This document shows positions 16,950 to 25,295 of a stretch of DNA of 64,000 nt, in pieces. The translations under genes and the position numbers were made by a program. Under the pieces are notes generated by a model. It did no database searches. It had not been told where the DNA came from and saw nothing but the letters and a program-made list of their open reading frames with translations. Every line of letters begins with the position of its first letter. The stretch's first letter is position 1. The stretch covers positions 51,401 to 115,400 of the forward strand of contig JALOBT010000003.1 in the NCBI GenBank assembly GCA_023228125.1, in the 5' to 3' direction. The DNA comes from Candidatus Cloacimonadota bacterium (GTDB taxonomy: Bacteria > Cloacimonadota > Cloacimonadia > Cloacimonadales > Cloacimonadaceae).

Positions 16950-18128
16950 TTGAAGATTCTATTTTTGACCTCGCGCATACCCTATCCGCCAGACCGCGGA
17001 GACAAGGTTCGTACCCTATTTCTGCTGCGGCAATTAGCCTCTTTTGGAGAGCTGACTTTGGTATCGTTGGTAAATAGCCGCAGCGATAAGGCAGCCATGA
17101 AGGTAATGCTCCAGGAAATCCCCGAGGCCAGGTTTGTAGAGCATAGCATCTTGAGGGTATTGAGGAATATGCTACAGAACATATTTCGCAAGCTTCCCTT
17201 TCAGGTGGCCTACTATCAAAACCCCAAGCTTAAGAATCTGATCAGCAATTTGCTTGCCGAGCAAGAATATGACCTGGTATATTGTCATCTGATCCGGATG
17301 GTGCCTTATGCAGATTTGGCGCGAGGTGCGAAAGTGATCCTTGATTATACGGATTGCATCTCTCTGGAATACACGCGCCGCCTTGAGCATCTGAAAGGAA
17401 TACGAAAGCTCTTTTTCACCATGGAGGCAAAGCGGACCTCTGACTATGAAATCCAGGTGGCAGATCACTTCAGCGAAAACTGGGTGATTTCACCGGTAGA
17501 TATCGCGCATCTGGGGCTCAAAAATCATCACCGCAGTGCGGTAATGCCGAATCAAGTGAGGATTCCAGAGCTCAAAGCAGAGCACCCCTTTGCCTGGCGC
17601 CTCATCTTCACTGGAAATATGAGCGTTCCTCATAACATCATGGCTGCCATAAACGTCTGTAAGAAGATAATGCCGGTGCTGATCAAGAAATATCCGCTCT
17701 TGAAATTCGTGATCGTGGGTGCAGAGCCCACAGCGGAAATCAAGGCCTTGGACACTATCAATCATACCACTGTCCTGGGCTATGTAGAGGATCTTTACCA
17801 TGAGCTGATGGCGAGCGATATCTTCATCGCACCAATGTATTTTAGTGCAGGCATTCAGAACAAAGCCTTGGAAGCCATGGCCTGCGGGCTTCCCGTGATT
17901 ACCACGCCCAATGTGGCAAGCAGCCTGGATGCCAATGATGAGGTGGAGCTGCTGGTAGCCGCGGATAATTATGCCTTTGTACAGAAGGTAGAACAACTAA
18001 TTGAAAACCCTGAGACCTTAGTCCAGATTGGCAAATCCGGTCAGGCTTTGGTGAGAAAGAAATATTCACGTGATGCGGTGACCCAGCTCATCACAGAGCG
18101 GATCAATCATATCATGTCTTTAAGATAA
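16950..18128 (+). CDS. GT4 glycosyltransferase (TIGR03087/Stp1-like)
   Basis: A 392-aa GT-B glycosyltransferase. The opening FLTSRIPYPPDRGDKVRTL is characteristic of the sugar transferases associated with exopolysaccharide loci (TIGR03087-like). LDYTDCISLEYTRR lies near residue 130, and the donor-site region IAPMYFSAGIQNKALEAMAC sits near residue 290. Translation starts at TTG 16950 with AGGTGG about 7 bases upstream. It is 11 bp after the double glycosyltransferase and 12 bp before the dehydrogenase, so it is part of the same glycan operon. Sugar specificity cannot be read from sequence. Confidence 0.85.
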   Translation: MKILFLTSRIPYPPDRGDKVRTLFLLRQLASFGELTLVSLVNSRSDKAAMKVMLQEIPEARFVEHSILRVLRNMLQNIFRKLPFQVAYYQNPKLKNLISNLLAEQEYDLVYCHLIRMVPYADLARGAKVILDYTDCISLEYTRRLEHLKGIRKLFFTMEAKRTSDYEIQVADHFSENWVISPVDIAHLGLKNHHRSAVMPNQVRIPELKAEHPFAWRLIFTGNMSVPHNIMAAINVCKKIMPVLIKKYPLLKFVIVGAEPTAEIKALDTINHTTVLGYVEDLYHELMASDIFIAPMYFSAGIQNKALEAMACGLPVITTPNVASSLDANDEVELLVAADNYAFVQKVEQLIENPETLVQIGKSGQALVRKKYSRDAVTQLITERINHIMSLR

Positions 18129-18140
18129 GGAGAAACCTAT

Positions 18141-19169
18141 ATGGAAAAGGTAAGGATTGGCCTCATTGGCTGTGGCCGGATATCCAAAAACCATCTGGAT
18201 GCTGTATCTCAAATACCGGAAGCGGAATTTGTGGCAGTATGCGATACAGTGCCTGAAAAAGCGAAACAGGTGGCAGAAGAACGCGGCATCACAAAGGTGT
18301 ATGATGATCACCACGAAATGCTCGCCAAAGAAGAATTAGATTTAGTTTCCATTTGTACCCCATCAGGCATGCACCCAGAGCATGGCGTAGATGTGGCCAA
18401 TGCAGGTGTGCACGTGCTCACGGAAAAGCCGATGGCGATCAATATCGCGGCTGCAGACAGACTGATCAAAGCCTGCGACGACAATCATGTGCATCTTTTT
18501 GTGGTAAAACAAAACCGCCTGAATAGCACCATGCAATTGCTCAAACAAGCTGTGGAAAAGAACCGCTTTGGCCGGATTTATATGGCTCAGGCCAATGTCT
18601 TTTGGCAAAGACCCCAAGCTTACTACGACATGGAAAAATGGCGCGGAACCTGGGAATTTGACGGCGGGGCTTATATGAATCAGGCCAGCCATTATGTGGA
18701 CGCCATGTACTGGCTTTTGGGTAATGTGGACAGCGTTTCCGCTTATACCGCCACCATGGCCAGAAACATTGAAGCCGAGGATACTGGAAGTGCTATTATT
18801 CATTTCCGTAATGGTATCATCGCCTCGATCAACGTGACTATGCTTACCTATCCCAAAAACTTCGAAGGTTCCATCACCATCATCGGTGAAAAAGGGACAG
18901 TAAAAGTGGGCGGTGTAGCTGTGAATAAGATAGAGAAATGGGAATTTGAGGAATATAACGATGATGATCGCATCGCCCTCGATTCAAACTATGTTCCCCC
19001 CAATATCTACGGTTTTGGACACAACCCTTATTACCGCAATGTGGTAGATACACTCCTGGGCCGCGCTGTTCCTTCTACAGATGGACGCGATGGCCGCAAA
19101 TCGGTGGAAATCATTCAAGCCATCTACCGCTCTGCCAAGACCGGCAAAAGGATATCTCTGCCCCTGTAA
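18141..19169 (+). CDS. Gfo/Idh/MocA oxidoreductase, WlbA/WbpB-like
   Basis: A 342-aa NAD(P)-dependent sugar dehydrogenase. The N-terminal Rossmann motif is GLIGCGRISKNH; the catalytic EKPMA lies near residue 95. The strings VVKQNRLN, FWQRPQAYYD, GGAYMNQASHYVD and LTYPKNFEGSITI closely follow UDP-N-acetyl-2-amino-2-deoxyglucuronate dehydrogenases (WlbA/WbpB), which oxidise C3 of UDP-GlcNAcA on the way to diacetylated mannuronic acids. The ribosome site is AAGGAG. It is the last gene of the polysaccharide operon and suggests that the surface glycan contains an aminouronic acid; the aminotransferase and acetyltransferase partners are not in the window. Confidence 0.88.
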   Translation: MEKVRIGLIGCGRISKNHLDAVSQIPEAEFVAVCDTVPEKAKQVAEERGITKVYDDHHEMLAKEELDLVSICTPSGMHPEHGVDVANAGVHVLTEKPMAINIAAADRLIKACDDNHVHLFVVKQNRLNSTMQLLKQAVEKNRFGRIYMAQANVFWQRPQAYYDMEKWRGTWEFDGGAYMNQASHYVDAMYWLLGNVDSVSAYTATMARNIEAEDTGSAIIHFRNGIIASINVTMLTYPKNFEGSITIIGEKGTVKVGGVAVNKIEKWEFEEYNDDDRIALDSNYVPPNIYGFGHNPYYRNVVDTLLGRAVPSTDGRDGRKSVEIIQAIYRSAKTGKRISLPL

Positions 19170-19207
19170 ATCAACTATTGAAGATCGAGCCAGCTTGGCT
19201 CACACAC

Positions 19208-19286
19208 CCTGTTTCAGCTCTTGCTTATTCGTAGCCTAAGAGTAAGCAAGAGTTGACATTAATTAACAGCGAATCAGGGAAACAGG
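19208..19286. other. Nested inverted repeats after the polysaccharide operon
   Basis: Outer arms CCTGTTTC (19208-19215) and GAAACAGG (19279-19286) enclose inner arms CTCTTGCTTA (19218-19227) and TAAGCAAGAG (19243-19252). It lies 40 bp after the last gene of the glycan operon and 130 bp before the next gene. There is no T-tract directly after it, so a Rho-independent terminator is possible but not typical; a 3'-end stabilising or regulatory structure is equally likely. Confidence 0.4.
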
Positions 19287-19360
19287 CGCGGTATAGCCTT
19301 ACTATTTGCTTGTGCTTTTTGTTGCTATTTTTGAAAAGATTCCGTAAACTTCAGTTTTCA

Positions 19361-19389
19361 CTTGACAGGAATTAGCTTGTCTGAGAAAC
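19361..19389 (+). promoter_or_regulatory. Possible promoter of the desulfidase-urocanase operon
   Basis: A perfect TTGACA at 19361-19366 is followed after 17 bases by GAAACT (3 of 6 to TATAAT). It lies 30 bases before the ATG at 19419 in a 249-bp intergenic region, the right place for a promoter, but the -10 match is weak. Confidence 0.3.
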
Positions 19390-19418
19390 TCTATTAAAGT
19401 ATTTTACATAGGATTGAT

Positions 19419-20714
19419 ATGCGTAATTTTTCAGAGATATTGGCCTTGCTGAAGCAAGAAGTCGTTCCGGCACTTGGATGTACAGAGCCAGCTGCGGTTG
19501 CTTTGGCCACAGCCTATGCTGCCAGCATACTGCCTGGGCAGATCACAAATATTCAGGTGAAGGTAAGCCCCTCCATATATAAAAACGGTATGGGAGTGGG
19601 TATCCCAAATACCGGACTCATCGGCCTGGAAATAGCAGCAGCTTTGGGTGCGGTGTGCGCAAATCCAGATCAGCAATTGGAGGTTCTCAAAGACCTTAGA
19701 CCAGAGCAATTAGAAGCTGGCAAGAGCTTGGCTGCAGGCCTTGAGATCGGAATCAATCCAGATGATGATAAGGTCTATGTAGAGGCTATCTTATCAGATG
19801 GCAAGCACAGCAGCCGGGCGGTAATCCGCTGGCGACACTCCTGGCTGTACCGTCTGGAGCTGGATGATAAAGTCTTGAAAAGTCAAATCATCGGCGAAGG
19901 AGATGCTCCCAAGCTCATTTCAGCCTCCCAGTTTAGGCTTCAGGATTATTATGATTTTTGCACCCAGATGGATTATGAAGCTTTTTCAGAAATCGATTTG
20001 GGCGAAACCTTAAACCGCAAGATTGCAGATTTTGGGCTTAGTGATGAGATGGGTATGTCTGTGGGCAAGATGATTTTGCAGCAGATCAAGCAGGGGCTTT
20101 TGGGTGATGATATTCACCATTGGGCTATGGCACTTACCGCTGCTGCCACCGATGCCCGGATGAGCGGTTGCAATTATCCTGTTATGGCTAATACTGGAAG
20201 CGGAAACCAGGGACTTTCCATCACTCTGCCCATCATCGCCGCAGTGGAAAAGCTGGGGTGCAGCCATGAACAATTGCTGCGCGCCCTGGCCTTGGGGCAT
20301 CTGGTGACTGTGCATATCAAAGAGAAGATAGGCCTGCTGTCCAGCCTGTGTGGATGCCTTTCGGCCTCTGCCGGAGCCGCATCTGGCATCGTTTTGCTCT
20401 TGGGCGGAGATTATCTCAAGGTGGAGTATGCCATCAAAAATATGATCGGCAATACTACCGGTATGTTGTGCGATGGTGCCAAAGGGGGTTGCTCCCTGAA
20501 AGTCGCGACCAATACCTCCGCAGCGGTTCAGGCCGCTCTTTTGGCGAATATGGGTACCTGCATATCTTCCCGGGACGGCATTATCACCGATGATATCGAT
20601 GAGACTATAGACAATCTGGCTGATTTTATAAACAACGGTTTGCAAGATGCAGACAAAACCATCCTGAATATAATTATGAATAAAAAGAACAATAAAGAGG
20701 CAAAACATGTCTAA
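19419..20714 (+). CDS. L-cysteine desulfidase/serine dehydratase-like protein (UPF0597, CyuA/YhaM family)
   Basis: A 431-aa member of the UPF0597 family, related to the alpha chain of iron-sulfur L-serine dehydratases and to archaeal L-cysteine desulfidase. The first expected cluster cysteine is in PALGCTEPAAVALA (near residue 21); further cysteines lie in MLCDGAKGGCSLK near residue 352. Family members break cysteine to pyruvate, ammonia and sulfide. NTGSGNQGLSITLP is also conserved. It overlaps urocanase by 8 bases, so amino-acid catabolism is a coherent role. Whether cysteine or serine is the substrate cannot be decided here. Confidence 0.85.
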   Translation: MRNFSEILALLKQEVVPALGCTEPAAVALATAYAASILPGQITNIQVKVSPSIYKNGMGVGIPNTGLIGLEIAAALGAVCANPDQQLEVLKDLRPEQLEAGKSLAAGLEIGINPDDDKVYVEAILSDGKHSSRAVIRWRHSWLYRLELDDKVLKSQIIGEGDAPKLISASQFRLQDYYDFCTQMDYEAFSEIDLGETLNRKIADFGLSDEMGMSVGKMILQQIKQGLLGDDIHHWAMALTAAATDARMSGCNYPVMANTGSGNQGLSITLPIIAAVEKLGCSHEQLLRALALGHLVTVHIKEKIGLLSSLCGCLSASAGAASGIVLLLGGDYLKVEYAIKNMIGNTTGMLCDGAKGGCSLKVATNTSAAVQAALLANMGTCISSRDGIITDDIDETIDNLADFINNGLQDADKTILNIIMNKKNNKEAKHV

Positions 20715-22695
20715 CCATTTTCAAGTGAAGCTGGATGCTGTGCTTCCGCCGGATCCTGTTTTCATAGAGGGAATTCGTCGGGCTCCCAATCGTGGCTTGA
20801 CCCTCAGCAAGGCAGAAATCAAGCAGGCTTTGAAAAACGCTTTACGCTATATTCCCAGTGAACTCCACAAGGATGTGGCTACGGAATTTTTGACTGAACT
20901 CAAAACCATGGGGCGCATCTATGGCTATCGCTGGCGTCCTGAAGGTAAACTCAGCGGCAAGCCCCTTGATGAATACAAAGGCATCACTGCTGCAAAAGCT
21001 ATGCAGGTGATGATCGATAACAATCTGGATTTTGAGATTGCACTATATCCTTATGAGCTGGTAACCTATGGAGAAACCGGGCAGGTCTGTCAAAACTGGA
21101 TGCAGTATAGATTGATTAAGAAATATCTGGAAGTGATGACAGAGGATCAGACCCTGGTGGTGGCAAGCGGCCATCCAGTGGGACTTTTCCCCTCAGGCCC
21201 GCAGGCACCCAGAGTGATCTCTACAAATGGTCTGGTGATCGGCAAGTGGGACAATCCAGAAGATTTTAAACGCCTCACCGCTTTGGGTGTGGCAAATTAC
21301 GGCCAAATGACCGCCGGAGGCTGGATGTATATCGGGCCTCAGGGCATCGTTCACGGTACCTATATCACTCTGCTGAATGCTGGCCGCAAATACCTGGGCA
21401 TCCCAGAAAACAAGGATTTATCTGGAGTGCTTTATGTCTCTTCCGGTCTGGGCGGCATGAGTGGTGCGCAGGCTAAGGCTGTGGAAATAGCCGGTGGTAT
21501 TGGCATCATCGCAGAAGTGGACGAATCACGCATCAAGAACAGGCATGAGCAGGGCTGGGTTTCCCGGGTATCGGCTGATCTGCCTGAAATCTTCAAATGG
21601 GTGGATGAAGCCCGCGCCAATGGGAAGGCTCTTTCTATCGCTTATCATGGCAATATAGTAGATATGCTGGAATACATAGATGCTAAGAGCATTAAAGCAG
21701 AGCTGATTAGCGATCAAACCTCATGTCATGCCGTATATGACGGCGGCTATACACCTGCGGGAGTCAGTTTTGCAGAAGGTCGCAAGATCCTGGCAGAGGA
21801 TTTACCCCGCTTTAAGCAATTGGTAGATACCTCACTGAGGCGTCATTTTGATGTCCTGAAATCGCTCACGGATAAAGGAGCCCGGTTTTGGGATTATGGC
21901 AATAGCTTCATGGCCTCTGTATTTGAAGCAGGCGTGAAAGACATCGCCAAAGACGGGATCACTACCAATAACGGCTTTATCTGGCCGAGTTATGTGGAAG
22001 ATATCATGGGGCCAATGTGCTTTGATTTTGGTTACGGTCCGTTTCGCTGGGTCTGTCTTTCTCGCAAGGATAGCGATCTCAGAGCTACAGATATGGCAGC
22101 CTGCGCTTTGATAGACCCCAAGCGCAATTCTATGGATCGAGACAATCATCATTGGATCAGCACTGCGGAGCAAAATGCCCTCGTGGTGGGCACCAAAGCC
22201 CGGATCCTGTATGCCGATGAAGAAGGGCGGGTGCGCCTGGCCTTGAAATTTAACGAGATGATCCGCAAGCATGAGATTGGTCCGGTGATCCTGGGTCGGG
22301 ATCATCACGATACCTCCGGAACGGATTCTCCTTTCCGGGAGACTGCCAATATCTATGACGGCAGCAATGTGATGGCAGATATGGCCACGCACTGTTTTGC
22401 AGGAAACGTTGCCCGCGGCATGAGTCTGGTGGTGCTTTCAAATGGTGGGGGAGTGGGCATTGGCCGCAGTATTAATGGCGGCAATGGCATTGTACTCGAT
22501 GGTAGCGAGCGTATGGATGAAGTGATCAAGAATGCTCTGTCCTGGGATGTAATGGGTGGAGTAGCCAGACGTGCCTGGGCCCGTAATGACGGTGCTATCA
22601 GCACTTCTGCACAATGGAACCAAAAGCACGGGGAAGAAGGGGCTATTACCCTTCCGGAACCTGCTGATGATGAATATTTAGACAGCTTGATCTAA
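20707..22695 (+). CDS. hutU: Urocanate hydratase
   Basis: Urocanase converts urocanate to 4-imidazolone-5-propionate in histidine degradation, using tightly bound NAD+. The 662-aa product contains YGQMTAGGWMYIGPQGIVHGT, the SSGLGGMSGAQAKA nucleotide-binding segment and the C-terminal VVLSNGGGVGIGRSINGG region, all typical. At 662 residues it belongs to the long form rather than the ~555-aa E. coli-type form. AAAGAGG stands 6 bases before the ATG. The other hut genes (histidine lyase, imidazolonepropionase) are not in this window, so the pathway must be completed elsewhere in the genome. Confidence 0.95.
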   Translation: MSNHFQVKLDAVLPPDPVFIEGIRRAPNRGLTLSKAEIKQALKNALRYIPSELHKDVATEFLTELKTMGRIYGYRWRPEGKLSGKPLDEYKGITAAKAMQVMIDNNLDFEIALYPYELVTYGETGQVCQNWMQYRLIKKYLEVMTEDQTLVVASGHPVGLFPSGPQAPRVISTNGLVIGKWDNPEDFKRLTALGVANYGQMTAGGWMYIGPQGIVHGTYITLLNAGRKYLGIPENKDLSGVLYVSSGLGGMSGAQAKAVEIAGGIGIIAEVDESRIKNRHEQGWVSRVSADLPEIFKWVDEARANGKALSIAYHGNIVDMLEYIDAKSIKAELISDQTSCHAVYDGGYTPAGVSFAEGRKILAEDLPRFKQLVDTSLRRHFDVLKSLTDKGARFWDYGNSFMASVFEAGVKDIAKDGITTNNGFIWPSYVEDIMGPMCFDFGYGPFRWVCLSRKDSDLRATDMAACALIDPKRNSMDRDNHHWISTAEQNALVVGTKARILYADEEGRVRLALKFNEMIRKHEIGPVILGRDHHDTSGTDSPFRETANIYDGSNVMADMATHCFAGNVARGMSLVVLSNGGGVGIGRSINGGNGIVLDGSERMDEVIKNALSWDVMGGVARRAWARNDGAISTSAQWNQKHGEEGAITLPEPADDEYLDSLI

Positions 22696-22706
22696 AGGAA
22701 GGAATA

Positions 22707-24068
22707 ATGCTGAATCAGTTTGTTCGCGCGATGAAGGCAGAGGGATTGTCAGACACGGTGATCCGCACGTTTTCGGCGTACTATGAAGCCTTGCAAAAGG
22801 GCAGTAGTGGTCAGATACCGGAGAGCACCATTAGCCCACCCAGCTTTGAAGCTGTGATTCCCTTTGAGGAGCTCGAAACCAAAGGCAGTGCCACACTTCT
22901 GCGCAAAATTGCCGTGATCAAACTCAATGGCGGCCTGGGAACCGGCATGGGGCTTTCCAAAGCAAAATCCCTCTTGCCGGTCAAAGGAAACATGAATTTC
23001 CTGGACATCATCACCCGCCACATTTTGGCTTTGAGATCTGAAAGTGGCTATGACATCCAGCTCATGTTCATGAATAGCTTTGCTACCCAAAAAGATACGG
23101 TGGAATATCTGAATAAATACCCTGATCTGGCCAGACAAGATCTGCCCATCAGCTTTATGCAAAACAAATTCCCCCGCATCTTGCAGGAAGACCTCTCTGT
23201 TTTCGTGCACAAAGATAAGGATCAGCGCTGGAATCCTCCGGGACATGGAGATATCTATACCGCTATTTCCAGCTCTGGAATCTTGGAGAAGCTGATCGCC
23301 AAAGGCTATCGCTATGCCTTTGTATCGAATTCTGATAACCTTGGTGCCACGGTGGATACGTCTATTGCAGCCTATATGGAAAAGCATAAGGTTCCTTTCC
23401 TGATGGAAGTATGCGAGCGCAGTGAGATGGACAAAAAAGGCGGACATTTGGCCCAAGATGAAAGCGGTCAATTGCTCCTTCGCGAAATCGCCCAGTGTCC
23501 GGCTGAGGATCTTGAAGATTTTCAGAACATCAACAAATACAGATATTTTAATACCAATAACCTCTGGATCGATCTCAAAGCGCTGGAGTGGCATTTGATT
23601 ACCAATGAAGGCCTGATGCTTTTGCCCTTGATCGTGAATCCTAAGGAAGTGGATGGTAGCAAAGTCTATCAATTGGAAACCGCGATGGGAGCCGCAATCA
23701 GCTCTTTTGCCGGAGCCCGCGCTGTGATAGTGCCCCGGCAGAGATTCGCACCGGTAAAGAAAACCGATGATCTGCTCTCTGTATGGTCTGATGCCTATGA
23801 GCTTAACGATCAGTATCAGATCATCCTCAAACGGGGAATGTCCAAACCGCCATATATTGAGTTGGATCCCAGATACTATGGCAATATTGAGCAGATGCAA
23901 AAGCGTTTTGAGGCTCCACCTTCACTATCAGGATGCAAAGAGCTCAGAATTGAGGGAGATGTAAGCTTTGGTGAAGATGTGGTCTGTGATGGCCGGGTAA
24001 ATATCAAGGCTTTAAGTCCGGTTATCATTAGTAATCGCCTGATTACGGGTGATTTAATCTATGAATAA
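22707..24068 (+). CDS. UTP--glucose-1-phosphate uridylyltransferase, UDPGP (eukaryote-like) family
   Basis: A 453-aa pyrophosphorylase of the UDPGP family, the type common in eukaryotes, not the bacterial GalU type. The substrate-binding loop is KLNGGLGTGMGLSKAKSLLP near residue 73. Other family patches are SNSDNLGATVDT near residue 210 and RYFNTNNLWIDLKAL near residue 276; the C-terminus is a short beta-helical stretch. It supplies UDP-glucose for glycan synthesis. The start follows AAGGAAGG. It is 11 bp after urocanase and 11 bp before mlaD, an unusual position between catabolic and lipid transport genes. Confidence 0.92.
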   Translation: MLNQFVRAMKAEGLSDTVIRTFSAYYEALQKGSSGQIPESTISPPSFEAVIPFEELETKGSATLLRKIAVIKLNGGLGTGMGLSKAKSLLPVKGNMNFLDIITRHILALRSESGYDIQLMFMNSFATQKDTVEYLNKYPDLARQDLPISFMQNKFPRILQEDLSVFVHKDKDQRWNPPGHGDIYTAISSSGILEKLIAKGYRYAFVSNSDNLGATVDTSIAAYMEKHKVPFLMEVCERSEMDKKGGHLAQDESGQLLLREIAQCPAEDLEDFQNINKYRYFNTNNLWIDLKALEWHLITNEGLMLLPLIVNPKEVDGSKVYQLETAMGAAISSFAGARAVIVPRQRFAPVKKTDDLLSVWSDAYELNDQYQIILKRGMSKPPYIELDPRYYGNIEQMQKRFEAPPSLSGCKELRIEGDVSFGEDVVCDGRVNIKALSPVIISNRLITGDLIYE

Positions 24069-24079
24069 AGGGAGCAAAG

Positions 24080-25279
24080 ATGGTATCAAAAGCTACTAAA
24101 GTTCGCCTGGGAGTATTCTTAGTGGCAGGGGCCGTGTTGGTTTTGGTCTTTGCTGCCGCAGTGGCCGGAAACCGGCTTACTCAGAAATGGGATTCCTATT
24201 TTATCGTATTTGATAATTACCCGGTAAGCGGATTACAGGTGGGCGGAAACGTGAATTATCAGGGCATCAAAGTAGGCCGGGTAGAAGATGTCAGGATCGA
24301 TCCGAAAGATGTGAATAGAGTGATCGTCACGATAAACATAGAACCCGGAACTCCGATCAAAGAAGACACAGAGGCCGTGCTCAGTACGGCAATTCTCACT
24401 GGCATAAAATCTGTGGAGATCAAGGGCGGAACCAATGAAGCCAAAAACATGATCCCCGGCAGCCAGATCAAATCCGGCTCCACCCTGATTGACGATATCT
24501 CCGATCGCGCCATGAATATTGTGGAACAGGTTGAGCTCATCGCTGTCAATATTGGCAAGCTTACCGATGATGAAAATCAGAAGAACATCGCCCTGATCTT
24601 GGAGCAGACAGGACTCATCCTTCAGGAAACCAAATCGAATCTGGCCGGCACCCTGGACGCGGTGAGCCGGATCTCAAACAATATCGCAGGTATGACGGAA
24701 GGCCTCACCCAGAATATTGATGATATCAGCGCATCTGCTGTGAACGCAATCGATTCTTTGAATGTCACTACTGTGGCTTCTTTGGAACTGCTGACCACTA
24801 CCATGAATGACGAATTGGTAATGATCACTCGAAACCTCAATGATAACATCGATCAGATAACCGAACAAACCACTTACTTGCTCCAGGACACCAGATTTCA
24901 CATCAATAACATAGGTGATAATACCAATACCCTGGTGCTGGATACCACCAAAGAAATAGCGCATATTAGTTTGACTATCAATAACTCCCTTGATCAGATT
25001 AATAAGGTTTTGGGTTCTGATGAATTTGGCTCTCTGATGTCAAACCTCGACGTTCTGGCTGGACAATTATCCGAAGCCGATTTACAAGGCCTGGTTGGCA
25101 ATCTGGGAGTGACGATTCAACGTACGGGTGTGCTGGTAAATACTTTAAGTAGAACTGTCTTGCGCTCGCAGGATGATCTTGCCGAAATCCTGGAAAATAT
25201 GCGTGATGCTACTGCAAATCTCAATGACTTCTCCCGGCAAATCGTAGATAACCCCGCTATTCTAATCAGGGGAAATTGA
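24080..25279 (+). CDS. mlaD: MlaD/MCE-family lipid transport protein
   Basis: A 399-aa protein with one N-terminal transmembrane helix (~8-28), one MCE domain (~38-115; YPVSGLQVGGNVNYQGIKVG is the family core) and a long helical C-terminal region (~140-395) rich in N, T and D with heptad-like spacing. MlaD subunits form hexameric rings that carry phospholipids between inner and outer membrane; the long tail could build a tunnel or needle like other MCE proteins. It is followed by an Mla-type auxiliary lipoprotein, permease and ATPase, an order different from the E. coli mlaFEDCB operon. Confidence 0.9.
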   Translation: MVSKATKVRLGVFLVAGAVLVLVFAAAVAGNRLTQKWDSYFIVFDNYPVSGLQVGGNVNYQGIKVGRVEDVRIDPKDVNRVIVTINIEPGTPIKEDTEAVLSTAILTGIKSVEIKGGTNEAKNMIPGSQIKSGSTLIDDISDRAMNIVEQVELIAVNIGKLTDDENQKNIALILEQTGLILQETKSNLAGTLDAVSRISNNIAGMTEGLTQNIDDISASAVNAIDSLNVTTVASLELLTTTMNDELVMITRNLNDNIDQITEQTTYLLQDTRFHINNIGDNTNTLVLDTTKEIAHISLTINNSLDQINKVLGSDEFGSLMSNLDVLAGQLSEADLQGLVGNLGVTIQRTGVLVNTLSRTVLRSQDDLAEILENMRDATANLNDFSRQIVDNPAILIRGN

Positions 25280-25295
25280 TTAAGAGGATATGATT

